A stretch of 12,096 nucleotides of DNA, from positions 1 to 12,096 of the forward strand of contig CAJUQK010000040.1 of NCBI GenBank assembly GCA_910588205.1. Reading direction: 5' to 3'. Made by a program: the position numbers and the translations under genes. This document shows, piece by piece, positions 1 through 7,190 of the stretch. The notes below the pieces were generated by a model. It had not been told where the DNA came from and searched no databases. It saw nothing but the letters and a program-made list of their open reading frames with translations. Numbering within the stretch: the first letter of the stretch is position 1; the number at the start of each line of letters is the position of its first letter. Source of the DNA: an uncultured Eggerthellaceae bacterium. Its GTDB lineage: Bacteria > Actinomycetota > Coriobacteriia > Coriobacteriales > Eggerthellaceae.

Positions 1-44
1 ACCCACCCCCTCAGATGCGCACGCCCCCAGGTGCGCTGAGGCCG
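1..44. repeat. Left arm of window-terminal inverted repeat; hairpin-forming
   Basis: These 44 bases match the reverse complement of 12053-12096 at 38 of 44 positions; positions 2-22 are identical and mismatches fall at 1, 23, 25, 26, 31 and 41. The arm can itself fold: CCTCA (9-13) and GCGCAC (17-22) pair with GTGCGC (31-36) and TGAGG (37-41), leaving a GAT bulge. The right arm keeps a shorter version of the same fold. This suggests a dispersed structured repeat present twice in opposite orientation. Because both copies sit at the very ends, the window may be a contig that broke at a genomic repeat. No transposase lies between them. Confidence 0.8.
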
Positions 45-77
45 AATAACAGGTTTGGATGACGAGCGGTAGAGTTA

Positions 78-108
78 GCCTGACAGGCGATCCTCGCCCC
101 TATGAGGG
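78..108. repeat. Cluster of short palindromes downstream of hypD
   Basis: Three small inverted repeats lie back to back: GCCTG-A-CAGGC (78-88), GGCGA-TCC-TCGCC (86-98, sharing GGC with the first) and CCCT-ATG-AGGG (98-108). They start about 80 bases after the hypD stop in its direction of transcription. They could act as a 3' end or terminator for the hrb-hypC-hypD message, but no run of T follows on the minus strand. The rest of 45-190 shows no gene; 130-145 contains CTCCTAC, faintly like the CCCCTAC ends of the repeats at 7697-7802. Confidence 0.4.
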
Positions 109-190
109 CCACTTTTGCCCCAGCCGCTCCTACAAACAGGCACGCCCAGACGGCCGGTTACAAGCTGCCAGAAGAAGAGAGAGCGCGCTT

Positions 191-1324
191 TTAGAGATAG
201 CGAAAATAAGCAGCGCAGGATCCTTCGCCCGACACCATACAGGGCCCCACAGGATTCTCTGGCGTGCACACCTTCCGGAACAAGGGGCATTCGTCGGGCC
301 GCAGCACACCGCGGAGCACGTTTCCGCACTGGCATCCAGCATGTTCGACGGTTTCTTCCACCGCAGGCGCAAACCGGCGCATCGCATCGAAGTCGGCGTA
401 TTCTTCCCTGATCTCATAGCCGCTTCCCGGAATGACCCCGATACCACGCCAGGTGGCATCGGAAGTGCGGAAGACCTCATCGATAGCCGCAAGCGCAACC
501 GGATTGCCCTTCGCCATAACACCCCGAGCGTAGGCTATCTCGATCTCAGCCCGGCCCTCATGGAGCTGCCGCATGATCATGGCGATGCCTTGGAGGATAT
601 CGTTGGGTTCGAACCCAGTGATCACTCCCGGGATCTTGTAGCGTTCGGCCAGGAACTGATACGGTTCTACACCGATGATGGTGCTCACATGCCCTGGCAG
701 GATCAGGGCGTCCACGGAAAGCTCAGGATCATTCACGATGACTTCAAGGGCTCCCGGCATGTTCTTGTGGGCGGCGAAGACGCTGAAATTCGGCAGTCCC
801 TCATTCTGAGCCCGCTGAATAGCCCGGGCTACCAGTGGGGTTGTGGTTTCGAACCCCACGCCCACGAACACCACCTCTCGCTCGGGGTTCTCCCGAGCAA
901 TGGCAAGAGCGTCCAGGGGAGAATAGACGATGCGCACATCGGCTCCAGCAGCCTGCTCAGCAAGCAAGCTAGAGCTGGAGCCAGGGACACGCGTCATGTC
1001 GCCGAAGGTGGCGATGATCACGCCCGGAACCTTCGCTAGGGCGATCACCTTGTCAATGTCGTGGTTGGAGGTGACGCATACCGGACAACCGGGGCCGGAA
1101 GCCAACCGCACGTTGTCTGGCATGAGCGAACGGATGCCATTGCGTGCGATAGAGACGGTATGCGTACCGCAGACTTCCATGAGCGTAATGGGAGCATTAT
1201 CAGACTTGGTAGGCGTTAGCGCACGAATGGACTGAGCTAGCCCGCGAGCTAAGGCCGGATCTTTGAAGGCGGCTAACTCTTCACGCAGTGTATCCGGCGT
1301 TGCTGCTGAGTCAGTGGCTGTCAC
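191..1324 (-). CDS. hypD: [NiFe]-hydrogenase maturation factor HypD
   Basis: HypD is the iron-sulfur scaffold that, with HypC and HypE, assembles the Fe(CN)2CO group of [NiFe] hydrogenases in the cytoplasm. The 377-residue product has the family's usual length and signatures: CGTHT (52-56), GPGCPVC (77-83), GFETTTP (158-163 region), and a C-terminal cysteine-rich block with CQCGNVLRG (331-339), CPLF (346-349), CTPENPVGPC (353-362) and GEGSCAAY (367-373). The cysteines expected for thiol chemistry and the [4Fe-4S] cluster are present. Translation starts at GTG; this GTG overlaps the hypC stop (GTGA), so the two are probably translationally coupled. It is the last gene of its operon: the remaining 190 bases of the window hold no hypE. 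Identification is essentially certain. Confidence 0.97.
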   Translation of the reverse strand: MTATDSAATPDTLREELAAFKDPALARGLAQSIRALTPTKSDNAPITLMEVCGTHTVSIARNGIRSLMPDNVRLASGPGCPVCVTSNHDIDKVIALAKVPGVIIATFGDMTRVPGSSSSLLAEQAAGADVRIVYSPLDALAIARENPEREVVFVGVGFETTTPLVARAIQRAQNEGLPNFSVFAAHKNMPGALEVIVNDPELSVDALILPGHVSTIIGVEPYQFLAERYKIPGVITGFEPNDILQGIAMIMRQLHEGRAEIEIAYARGVMAKGNPVALAAIDEVFRTSDATWRGIGVIPGSGYEIREEYADFDAMRRFAPAVEETVEHAGCQCGNVLRGVLRPDECPLFRKVCTPENPVGPCMVSGEGSCAAYFRYL

Positions 1325-1581
1325 TGAGCAACCTCCGTCGGCGCCGAAGGCAAGTCTTCGCCTGCCAACTCCGGGAATTGTCGGATCAGATCGATGGTCT
1401 CTTGAGCGAACTGCTCATCCACTACTTCAATGGCGAATCCCGCGTGGACGAGTACGTAACTGCCTTCCACAGCCTGAGGTGTGAGGTCAATGGAGATCTG
1501 ACGCGTTACCCCCAAGATATCCGCCGTAGCGAGGCCGCCGTCTTCAAGCTGGGTGATCTTCGCAGGTATAGCAAGGCACAT
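1321..1581 (-). CDS. hypC: Hydrogenase assembly chaperone HypC
   Basis: HypC (HypC/HupF/HybG family) is a small chaperone that carries the Fe(CN)2CO moiety with HypD and delivers it to the hydrogenase large-subunit precursor. The 86-residue protein begins with the diagnostic MCLAIPAKI, in which Cys2 binds the iron group after Met removal. The remainder is a small beta-barrel-like domain containing the typical VxVHAGFAIE segment (about 43-52), then an acidic tail. The ribosome binding site TAAGGAAG lies 4 bases before the ATG and includes the stop codon of the preceding hrb gene (gap of 9 bases). The 3' end overlaps hypD by 4 bases. Start choice is fixed by the MCLAIP motif. Confidence 0.97.
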   Translation of the reverse strand: MCLAIPAKITQLEDGGLATADILGVTRQISIDLTPQAVEGSYVLVHAGFAIEVVDEQFAQETIDLIRQFPELAGEDLPSAPTEVAQ

Positions 1582-1590
1582 GATTCTTCC

Positions 1591-2298
1591 TTACAGCTCT
1601 ATGCGTTCGAACATATCCTTACCCACACCGCAGATGGGGCAGGCATAGTCATCCGGCAGTTCGTCCATCATCTCAATATAGCCGCACAGCTTGCAGCGCC
1701 AGCCGTATTTCGGCACAGCGCCCTCTTCAGCAGCCCCTTCGCTCATGTTCGCCTTAGCGGCTTTCGGCTGATCGGCTGGCTCTGAGGTCTCTTCAATATA
1801 TGACACGGCTTTTGGCGGCGTCTTGCCGCGCAGCACCTCATGGTAGTAGGCGTAGGTCATGGGCGTACCCTTCGCCAACTTCTCTGCCTCTGCCACAGGC
1901 CCTACGAAGAGGATGTGCGAGCCTACGTCTACCTGATCATGCACCTCTGCACTGAACGATGCGAGGCATCCGCTGGTTACGAAGGGAACCCCTGTCTCAC
2001 AGAGCCGATGCTCGACTTCGGCGAACTTATCCACATCGTTAGAGCTTTTGAAGCCGAAGGGGCCGATCAGATCCATGGTGGCCTCTTCGCTCAGCACACT
2101 GGCAGCGAACTTGCCTGTCTCAAGGATGGCCTGGGTGGTTGCATTTTCTTTGTTGAGCGAAACGCTGACCGTAAGCGGTTCAGAAGCTACTTGCTGGAAC
2201 GTGTTCGCGATGCAGCCTACATTCCGGCCATCCTTGGTGATAGCGGTGATGATGTACAGACCGTAACTAAGATCCCGCAGCGCTTTCTTGTCCAGCAT
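1591..2298 (-). CDS. hrb: Flavin reductase-like/rubredoxin fusion (Hrb-type)
   Basis: The 235-residue product combines an FMN-binding flavin reductase-like domain (about 1-165) with a short C-terminal rubredoxin domain (about 197-235), joined by an Ala/Glu/Pro/Lys linker (168-196). Rubredoxin cysteines are C202, C205 (CKLCGY) and C220, C223 (CPICG); only 14 residues separate the pairs, as in short rubrerythrin-type rubredoxins. This arrangement resembles the high-molecular-weight rubredoxin of acetogens, known as an NAD(P)H:rubredoxin oxidoreductase that feeds flavodiiron proteins during oxidative stress; the partner here is unknown. I chose ATG at 2298 because GGAAGGAAG precedes it by 5 bases; an in-frame TTG 45 bases upstream would add an unlikely basic extension. 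It is the first gene of a tight operon with hypC and hypD, linking it to hydrogenase maturation or protection. Confidence 0.88.
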   Translation of the reverse strand: MLDKKALRDLSYGLYIITAITKDGRNVGCIANTFQQVASEPLTVSVSLNKENATTQAILETGKFAASVLSEEATMDLIGPFGFKSSNDVDKFAEVEHRLCETGVPFVTSGCLASFSAEVHDQVDVGSHILFVGPVAEAEKLAKGTPMTYAYYHEVLRGKTPPKAVSYIEETSEPADQPKAAKANMSEGAAEEGAVPKYGWRCKLCGYIEMMDELPDDYACPICGVGKDMFERIEL

Positions 2299-2358
2299 GG
2301 TGCTTCCTTCCGTTGGCTTCCTCCGCGCTTTGTGCTTTCGCAATCCTGAGATATAGAA

Positions 2359-2389
2359 CAGGCCAGAAGCGAAATATGCCCCTGGCCTG
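2359..2389 (-). terminator. Inverted repeat between tRNA-Thr and hrb
   Basis: CAGGCCAG (2359-2366) and CTGGCCTG (2382-2389) form a perfect 8-bp stem with a 15-base loop. It lies 10 bases beyond the tRNA 3' end and is followed on the minus strand by TTCTATAT, a poor T-tract. The best reading is a tRNA terminator or processing signal. Because it is also about 60 bases upstream of hrb, an operator or an attenuator controlling the hyp operon is an alternative. Confidence 0.4.
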
Positions 2390-2398
2390 CAGAAACTC

Positions 2399-2474
2399 TG
2401 GAGCCAACGAGCGGACTCGAACCGCTGACCTACGCATTACGAGTGCGTTGCTCTACCAACTGAGCCACGTTGGC
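2399..2474 (-). tRNA. tRNA-Thr (anticodon CGU)
   Basis: The complement folds into a complete 76-base tRNA with encoded CCA. The acceptor stem GCCAACG/CGTTGGC is perfect, discriminator U; D-arm GCTC/GAGC; anticodon stem ACGCA/TGCGT with loop CTCGTAA giving anticodon CGT; T-arm AGCGG/CCGCT with loop TTCGAGT. CGU reads ACG threonine codons. It is a single-gene unit with its own promoter upstream (2510-2538). Confidence 0.97.
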
Positions 2475-2509
2475 TAAACGTGCGCGCCGCGCGAAAACGG
2501 CGTTCAGCC

Positions 2510-2538
2510 AGTATATCGAAGGGGAAGGGCGCGCGCAA
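2510..2538 (-). promoter_or_regulatory. Sigma70-type promoter for tRNA-Thr
   Basis: On the minus strand TTGCGC (2538-2533) and TATACT (2515-2510) are separated by 17 bases, a good match to a housekeeping -35/-10 pair. Predicted initiation near 2503 would leave a 5' leader of about 29 bases before the mature tRNA. The opposite strand of the same intergenic space must serve folE. Confidence 0.55.
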
Positions 2539-2584
2539 GATGCATGTCTGCATGCTATCCTTATTCCAACAGAAAGGAACCCCC

Positions 2585-3193
2585 ATGACCAACGGTAACA
2601 ATGAAGCCGGTTCACAGAAAGAACACCCCATGGACCTGGCGAAGATCGAAGAGGGCGTTCGCCTGATCCTGGAGGGTATCGGCGAAGATCCGGCTCGCGA
2701 AGGGCTGTTGAAGACACCTGCTCGAGTAGCGCGCATGTACGAAGAGGTATTCTCCGGCATGACAGAGGACCCGCGTCGGCACTTTGAGACGCTCTTCGAC
2801 GAAGGTCATCAGGAAATGGTGCTCGAGCGGGGCATTCCGTTCTACTCCATGTGCGAACATCATCTGGTTCCCTTCTTCGGTCATGCGCACATCGCGTACA
2901 TTCCCGGCCAGGATGGCCGTATTTGCGGGCTGTCGAAGCTGGCGCGACTATTGGACGCTTTCGCGAAGCGCCCGCAAGTGCAGGAGCGTCTGACCTCTCA
3001 GGTAGCCGATACGTTGGTAGAAGAGCTGCAGCCAGAAGGCGTGTTGGTGGTGCTTGAGGCAGAGCACCTCTGCATGAGCATGCGCGGCGTGAAGAAGCCG
3101 GGCAGCAAGACGGTCACCAGCGCCGTGCGTGGCATCTTCGAGCGGCGGCACGCCACGCGTAACGAGGCGCTCTCGCTCATCCTGCGCGGATAG
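2585..3193 (+). CDS. folE: GTP cyclohydrolase I
   Basis: Converts GTP to 7,8-dihydroneopterin triphosphate, the first step of tetrahydrofolate (and other pterin) synthesis. The 202-residue protein has the family's size and motifs: SMCEHHLVPFFGHAHIAYIP (88-107), GLSKLARL (115-122), RPQVQERLT (129-137), and EAEHLCMSMRGVKKPGS (158-174). The zinc ligands C90, H93 and C163 and the catalytic H92 are present, so this is the zinc-dependent type I enzyme. The ATG at 2585 follows GAAAGGAA; the reading frame stays open upstream but that stretch is arginine/lysine-rich and belongs to the promoter region. Met16 is a less likely alternative start, as the core domain begins there. No other folate gene is adjacent. 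Confidence 0.97.
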   Translation: MTNGNNEAGSQKEHPMDLAKIEEGVRLILEGIGEDPAREGLLKTPARVARMYEEVFSGMTEDPRRHFETLFDEGHQEMVLERGIPFYSMCEHHLVPFFGHAHIAYIPGQDGRICGLSKLARLLDAFAKRPQVQERLTSQVADTLVEELQPEGVLVVLEAEHLCMSMRGVKKPGSKTVTSAVRGIFERRHATRNEALSLILRG

Positions 3194-3253
3194 CCTTAAG
3201 TTGGATATACAGTTCCAGCCCGATTCATCATTCGGTCAGAAAGGATCCTCTCT

Positions 3254-3529
3254 ATGAAATGCGTCGTATCAGTGCTTGGCAAAGATCGCACCGGCATCGT
3301 GGCAGCAGTGGCAACCGTGCTCACGGAGTGCCAGGCGAACATCGATGACATCAATCAGACCATCCTCGGTCAAGAGGAATTGTTCTCCATGACCATGCTG
3401 ATAACTCTGAATGTTGATGCCGTACCCTTCAATGAGGTGCAGGAACGGCTCGCGAAGGCGGGCGAAGAGCTGGGCTGTCAGGTGATCATCCAGCGAGAAG
3501 ACGTATTCCGGTTCATGCACGAGGTGTAG
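3254..3529 (+). CDS. ACT domain protein, UPF0237 family
   Basis: A 91-residue protein that is a single ACT domain. It opens with KCVVSVLGKDRTGIVAAVA (2-20), the typical first strand and Gly-rich ligand-binding turn, continues with NIDDINQTIL (29-38) and a second beta-alpha-beta half ending in VFRFMHEV. ACT domains bind amino acids or similar small ligands; the ligand here is unknown. In many Gram-positive genomes this family is followed by a DUF711/UPF0210 protein; that partner is missing here, since the next gene is a convergent transporter 21 bases away. RBS AAGGA lies 8 bases before the ATG. It may be co-transcribed with folE (60-base gap, no clear terminator). Family certain, function unknown. 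Confidence 0.92.
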   Translation: MKCVVSVLGKDRTGIVAAVATVLTECQANIDDINQTILGQEELFSMTMLITLNVDAVPFNEVQERLAKAGEELGCQVIIQREDVFRFMHEV

Positions 3530-3550
3530 CTGACCTGTTTTCGCCTTGAT

Positions 3551-4825
3551 CTAAACGGGCGGGAAACGCAATACCAGGTATACGGCCGCTATGATCGTGG
3601 TCAGCATCATGATGGGGAATCCCACCTTGAGATATTGGATGAACGTGATGGTGTGCCCGTTCTTCCGTGAGATGTCCGACAGCACCACATTCGCCGAGGC
3701 CCCGATCAGCGAACCATTACCACCCAAGCATGCGCCTAGGGAAACCGCCCACCACAGGGGCGTCACGTCCATACCCGTTGCCTGCATCGAAGCCAGGATG
3801 GGGATCATGGTTGCCACGAACGGGATATTGTCCAAGAATGCAGAGACGATGGCGGAACCGAACACCAGCACCAACATGGTGAGGAACACGTTGCCGCCCG
3901 TGATATCCACCAGCCAAGAAGCCAGCATGTCAATGACACCGGTGGCAGTCATGGCTCCCACGATGATGAAGAGTCCGGCGAAGAACATCAGGGTGGTCCA
4001 TTCCACCTGGGCTAAAGCATGGTCGATCTGGGCGCGCGAGAGCAGTAGGATGAGCCCGGCTGCACCCAGAGCGATCACGCTGGATTCCCAACCCAGCGCA
4101 CCATGGAACATGAAGCCGACGACCACAAAGCAGATCATCACTACGGAGATGCGCAGCAACCGGTGATCCTTGATGTAATCTGCGGGACGCAGTTCGAGCA
4201 CGCCATCTATCTCAGATTGGGGCGCTGTCATCTTCCGGCCATAGAGGAAATAGAACACCACGCAAATGACCGCTAGGATGACGATGACCGCCGGGGTGTC
4301 CATCAGGATGAAATCCAAGAATCCGTAGCCCGCGGCAGAGCCGATCATGATATTCGGCGGATCACCGATGAGCGTAGCTGTGCCGCCGATATTCGACGCC
4401 ATGATCTCAGTCAAGAAGTAGGGCACCGGATCCACCTTGAGCAGCTTGCAGATGTTAAGGGTCATCGGTCCGATCAGCAGCACAGTGGTCACGTTATCCA
4501 AGAACGCAGACAGCACCGCCGTTAGCAGCACGAAGATCAGCATGATGCGCCAGGGCTGCCCCTTCGCAATATGCGCGCACTTGACCGCCAAATACTCGAA
4601 CAGCCCAGAGAGCTTTACCACGCCCACGAAGAGCATCATTCCAAAGAGGACGCCGAGGGTATTGAAATCGATGTGGCCGACGGCTTCTTCGAAGGGCATG
4701 ATCCCCAGCATCATGACCAACACAGCACCTGCTAAGGCCACCACCGCGCGATGGATCTTCTCGGATATGATGATCCCGAGGGCTACAACGAAGATGGTTA
4801 CCGATGTCAGTTGTGCGATGTCCAC
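3551..4825 (-). CDS. ArsB/NhaD-type (IT superfamily) ion transporter
   Basis: A 424-residue integral membrane protein with roughly ten to eleven hydrophobic segments (for example 5-21, 27-44, 54-75, 92-110, 178-196, 225-241, 276-296, 313-331, 400-419). An internal duplication is visible: SAFLDN (106-111) recurs at 328-333, and NIGGTATLIGDPPN (145-158) corresponds to GACLGGNGSLIGASANVV (364-381). These are signatures of the ion transporter superfamily that includes ArsB, the P protein, NhaD and SLC13-like permeases. Substrate cannot be assigned: arsenite, Na+/H+ or an organic anion are all possible, and no arsR/arsC or metal regulator is adjacent. Start is GTG, preceded by AAGGAG at 5 bases. 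It converges with the ACT gene and diverges from murT-gatD. Confidence 0.87.
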   Translation of the reverse strand: MDIAQLTSVTIFVVALGIIISEKIHRAVVALAGAVLVMMLGIMPFEEAVGHIDFNTLGVLFGMMLFVGVVKLSGLFEYLAVKCAHIAKGQPWRIMLIFVLLTAVLSAFLDNVTTVLLIGPMTLNICKLLKVDPVPYFLTEIMASNIGGTATLIGDPPNIMIGSAAGYGFLDFILMDTPAVIVILAVICVVFYFLYGRKMTAPQSEIDGVLELRPADYIKDHRLLRISVVMICFVVVGFMFHGALGWESSVIALGAAGLILLLSRAQIDHALAQVEWTTLMFFAGLFIIVGAMTATGVIDMLASWLVDITGGNVFLTMLVLVFGSAIVSAFLDNIPFVATMIPILASMQATGMDVTPLWWAVSLGACLGGNGSLIGASANVVLSDISRKNGHTITFIQYLKVGFPIMMLTTIIAAVYLVLRFPPV

Positions 4826-4842
4826 GGACGCTCCTTGCTCTC

Positions 4843-4872
4843 TTGGTGAGCCATTCTAGCGAACTGTATACT
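4843..4872 (+). promoter_or_regulatory. Promoter for murT-gatD
   Basis: TTGGTG (4843-4848) and TATACT (4867-4872) are spaced by 18 bases. Initiation near 4879 would give a short leader to the GGAGG at 4907-4911 and the ATG at 4917. It also argues against the upstream in-frame TTG at 4872, which would lie before the transcript start. Confidence 0.5.
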
Positions 4873-4881
4873 TGTCAGTGA
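4853..4881 (-). promoter_or_regulatory. Candidate promoter for the transporter, overlapping the murT promoter
   Basis: On the minus strand TAGAAT (4858-4853) is a good -10; the base 17 upstream gives only TCACTG (4881-4876) as -35. The element interleaves with the divergent murT-gatD promoter, so the two could compete. The weak -35 keeps confidence low. Confidence 0.3.
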
Positions 4882-4916
4882 GGAAATCCCATTTGACGAA
4901 AGCGTCGGAGGTTGCG

Positions 4917-7181
4917 ATGAGCGTTCGAGCACAGGTGGCCCAGGCTGCAAGCGCAGTTCTCACCTGGGGATTGCGCACCCTTGCACGTCGTCCTGCAGCG
5001 AACCTGCCGGGCATCGTAGGTCTCAAGCTAGACCCCCGGCTGATCTGCGAACTGCGCGACCGCATCCATGACGGCTCATTCGTGGTGGTGGGCACCAATG
5101 GCAAGACCACGGTAACGAATCTGATCGCTGACGTGCTGGAACGGGCTGGCCGAAGCGTGGTCTGCAACAGAACCGGCGCGAATCTCAAGAGCGGCGTAGC
5201 TTCAGCGCTGCTGCACACCCGGGGTGCGGACTGGGGGGTCATTGAGTGTGATGAGCTGTGGTCAGCGAAAGTGCTCCCAGACTTGCGTCCTAGCTATCTG
5301 GTATTGCTGAACCTCTTCCGTGATCAGCTGGACCGCTGCGGTGAGATAGACCGCATCCAGGATGCTATCGTGGCTGGTCTGGCCGGGTCGCCGGACACGA
5401 CGCTCATATACAACGCGGACGACCCTCTTTGCGAAACCATTGCGCGACGCGCTGCTGCTGAACCGGCTCGGGCAGCGTCTCCGGCATCTATCTCCTTCGG
5501 CGTGGACGGCTGTATGAACCTGGAGCAGAATCTGGTGGCAGACGCCACCATGTGCCAGAGCTGCTGCTCTATGCTGGCCTATGGGTATCGTCAGTATGGG
5601 CAGCTGGGTGCATACGAGTGCCCTACCTGCGGATTCACGCGACCTCCGTTGACCTTCGCTGGAATGGATGTGTGCTTGCACTCTCATGGCCTCACCTTCG
5701 ATATCTTCGATAGAGAAACCGGGCATACATCGCAGCTCTCCACCAAGCTCTCCGGCAGCTATATGGTCTATAACCTGCTGGCTGTATTCGTCGCCGCAGT
5801 GCAAGCAGATTGCCCACCGAAGGTGGTACAAGCAGCTGTGAACGCTTTCGATCCGAAGAATGGGCGCTTGCAGGAATACACCGTGAATGGGCGCCGTGTG
5901 TTGCTGAACTTGGCGAAGAACCCCACTGGCTTCAATCAGAATCTGCGCATCGTAGGTGCCGATCAGGGGCCGCGCGCAGTGGCATTCTTCATCAACGATA
6001 GAGACGTGGACGGTCGCGATATCTCGTGGATCTGGGACATTGATTTCGAAGAGTTGCTCTCTCAGCCGAACATCCAAGCCGTCTTCGCTGGCGGCACTCG
6101 CAAGAACGACCTCCAAGTGCGCCTGAAGCACGCGGGGGTGCACGCACGATTAGTCGACGGGATCCAGGATATGTTCGCCTACCTACAGGACGAGACGAAG
6201 ATGGGACCAGGGACGTCTGTCTACGCCATTGCGAACTACACTGCGCTTCCACCCGTTCATGCCGCTCTCGATCAGCTCGCGGATGCGAAGGGTTCCTCTT
6301 CTCAGACTCACGATACCCACGATGTCCATGCGAATGACGAAGCAGCTGATGCAGCCGAGATCGCCGACGCGTGTGTGAATAGGATTGCTCCGGCTGAGCC
6401 TTGCACACCTCCGTCTTCTGCTCCCGTGCGCATTGTCCATGTGCTGCCTGACCTGCTGAACCTCTACGGCGACGGTGGCAACGTGCGCATCTTAGCGAAC
6501 CGCCTTCGCTGGCGTGACATCCCCGTGGAGGTGCACAGGGTCTGCTATGGTGAGCCTCTGGAGCTGGACGATGCCGACCTCGTGTTCATCGGCGGGTCTC
6601 CGGATAGGGAGCAGCGGCTGGCCAGCGAGGTGCTGGGGAACGTCCGCGATGAGCTGGCTGCCTACATAGATGCAGGCGGTCCGGTGTTGGCCATCTGTGG
6701 CGGCTACCAGATGCTCGGACGCACATGGCTTCTTGATGGCGAAGAAGTGCCGGGGCTTGCCATCTTGCCCATGGAAACGCGACGACCCGGCACATCGGCT
6801 GATCGGTTGGTAGACAACATCGCCCTGGACTCGCCTCTGGCTGTGTTACCCGTCATCGGCTACGAGAACCATGCTGGGCGCACGGTTCTGGATAGCGACG
6901 CGACTTCTTTCGGACGAGTCATCTCCCACACAGGCCGCGGCAACACAGATGAGACAGGGCCCGGCCAAGGCGTAGACGGCATCCTGTATCAGAATGTGGT
7001 GGGCACGTATCTGCATGGTCCGCTGTTGGCAAAGAGCCCCCAAGTGGCTGACTGGTTGCTCGAGCGCGCACTCAAGCGCTGGGCAGCCCGCACAGAAAGC
7101 GCCCCCGTAGAGCTACAGCCGCTAGATGATGCTGTGGAAGAAGCAGCGAATGCATTCATGACCCAACGGATCATCCGCTAG
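4917..7181 (+). CDS. murT-gatD: Fused lipid II isoglutaminyl synthase MurT-GatD
   Basis: Amidates the D-Glu of lipid II stem peptide to D-isoglutamine, using glutamine and ATP, at the inner face of the membrane. In most Gram-positives MurT and GatD are two subunits from adjacent genes; here one 754-residue frame holds both. MurT part (1-458): P-loop GTNGKTT (59-65), ECDELW (110-115), zinc ribbon C213/C216...C235/C238, Mur ligase substrate region KLSGSYMVYNLLA (277-289), and the DUF1727 block with LAKNPTGFNQ (332-341) and DGRDISWIWD (365-374). Linker 459-503 is hydrophilic. GatD part (504-754): VLPDLLNLYGDGGN (509-522), nucleophile C594 in AICGGYQMLG, and H700 in YLHGPL. ATG at 4917 is chosen for GGAGG 5 bases upstream. 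The rlmH RBS overlaps its stop. Confidence 0.93.
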   Translation: MSVRAQVAQAASAVLTWGLRTLARRPAANLPGIVGLKLDPRLICELRDRIHDGSFVVVGTNGKTTVTNLIADVLERAGRSVVCNRTGANLKSGVASALLHTRGADWGVIECDELWSAKVLPDLRPSYLVLLNLFRDQLDRCGEIDRIQDAIVAGLAGSPDTTLIYNADDPLCETIARRAAAEPARAASPASISFGVDGCMNLEQNLVADATMCQSCCSMLAYGYRQYGQLGAYECPTCGFTRPPLTFAGMDVCLHSHGLTFDIFDRETGHTSQLSTKLSGSYMVYNLLAVFVAAVQADCPPKVVQAAVNAFDPKNGRLQEYTVNGRRVLLNLAKNPTGFNQNLRIVGADQGPRAVAFFINDRDVDGRDISWIWDIDFEELLSQPNIQAVFAGGTRKNDLQVRLKHAGVHARLVDGIQDMFAYLQDETKMGPGTSVYAIANYTALPPVHAALDQLADAKGSSSQTHDTHDVHANDEAADAAEIADACVNRIAPAEPCTPPSSAPVRIVHVLPDLLNLYGDGGNVRILANRLRWRDIPVEVHRVCYGEPLELDDADLVFIGGSPDREQRLASEVLGNVRDELAAYIDAGGPVLAICGGYQMLGRTWLLDGEEVPGLAILPMETRRPGTSADRLVDNIALDSPLAVLPVIGYENHAGRTVLDSDATSFGRVISHTGRGNTDETGPGQGVDGILYQNVVGTYLHGPLLAKSPQVADWLLERALKRWAARTESAPVELQPLDDAVEEAANAFMTQRIIR

Positions 7182-7190
7182 GAGGCGCCA

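Noticed and set aside
59..1039. 326-codon open frame on the plus strand
   Set aside because: Antisense to hypD, which carries all family motifs; the translation shows no recognisable domain and no ribosome binding site.
191..2298. Complete hydrogenase maturation cluster
   Set aside because: Only hypC and hypD are present; hypA, B, E, F and hydrogenase subunits are not in the window.
2480..2584. Upstream extension of folE
   Set aside because: The in-frame stretch is Arg/Lys-rich and overlaps the tRNA promoter; ATG 2585 has a good Shine-Dalgarno and gives normal protein length.
3537..3565. Bidirectional terminator between the ACT gene and the transporter
   Set aside because: TTTTCGCC and GGCGGGAA pair only with two G-U wobbles, on the plus strand, with a 12-base loop and no T-tract; too weak to annotate.
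4872..4916. TTG start for murT-gatD, 15 codons upstream
   Set aside because: It lies inside the -10 element; ATG 4917 has GGAGG at 5 bases.
5262..6143. 293-codon minus-strand frame opposite murT
   Set aside because: Shadow of the MurT coding frame; no domain is recognised in it.
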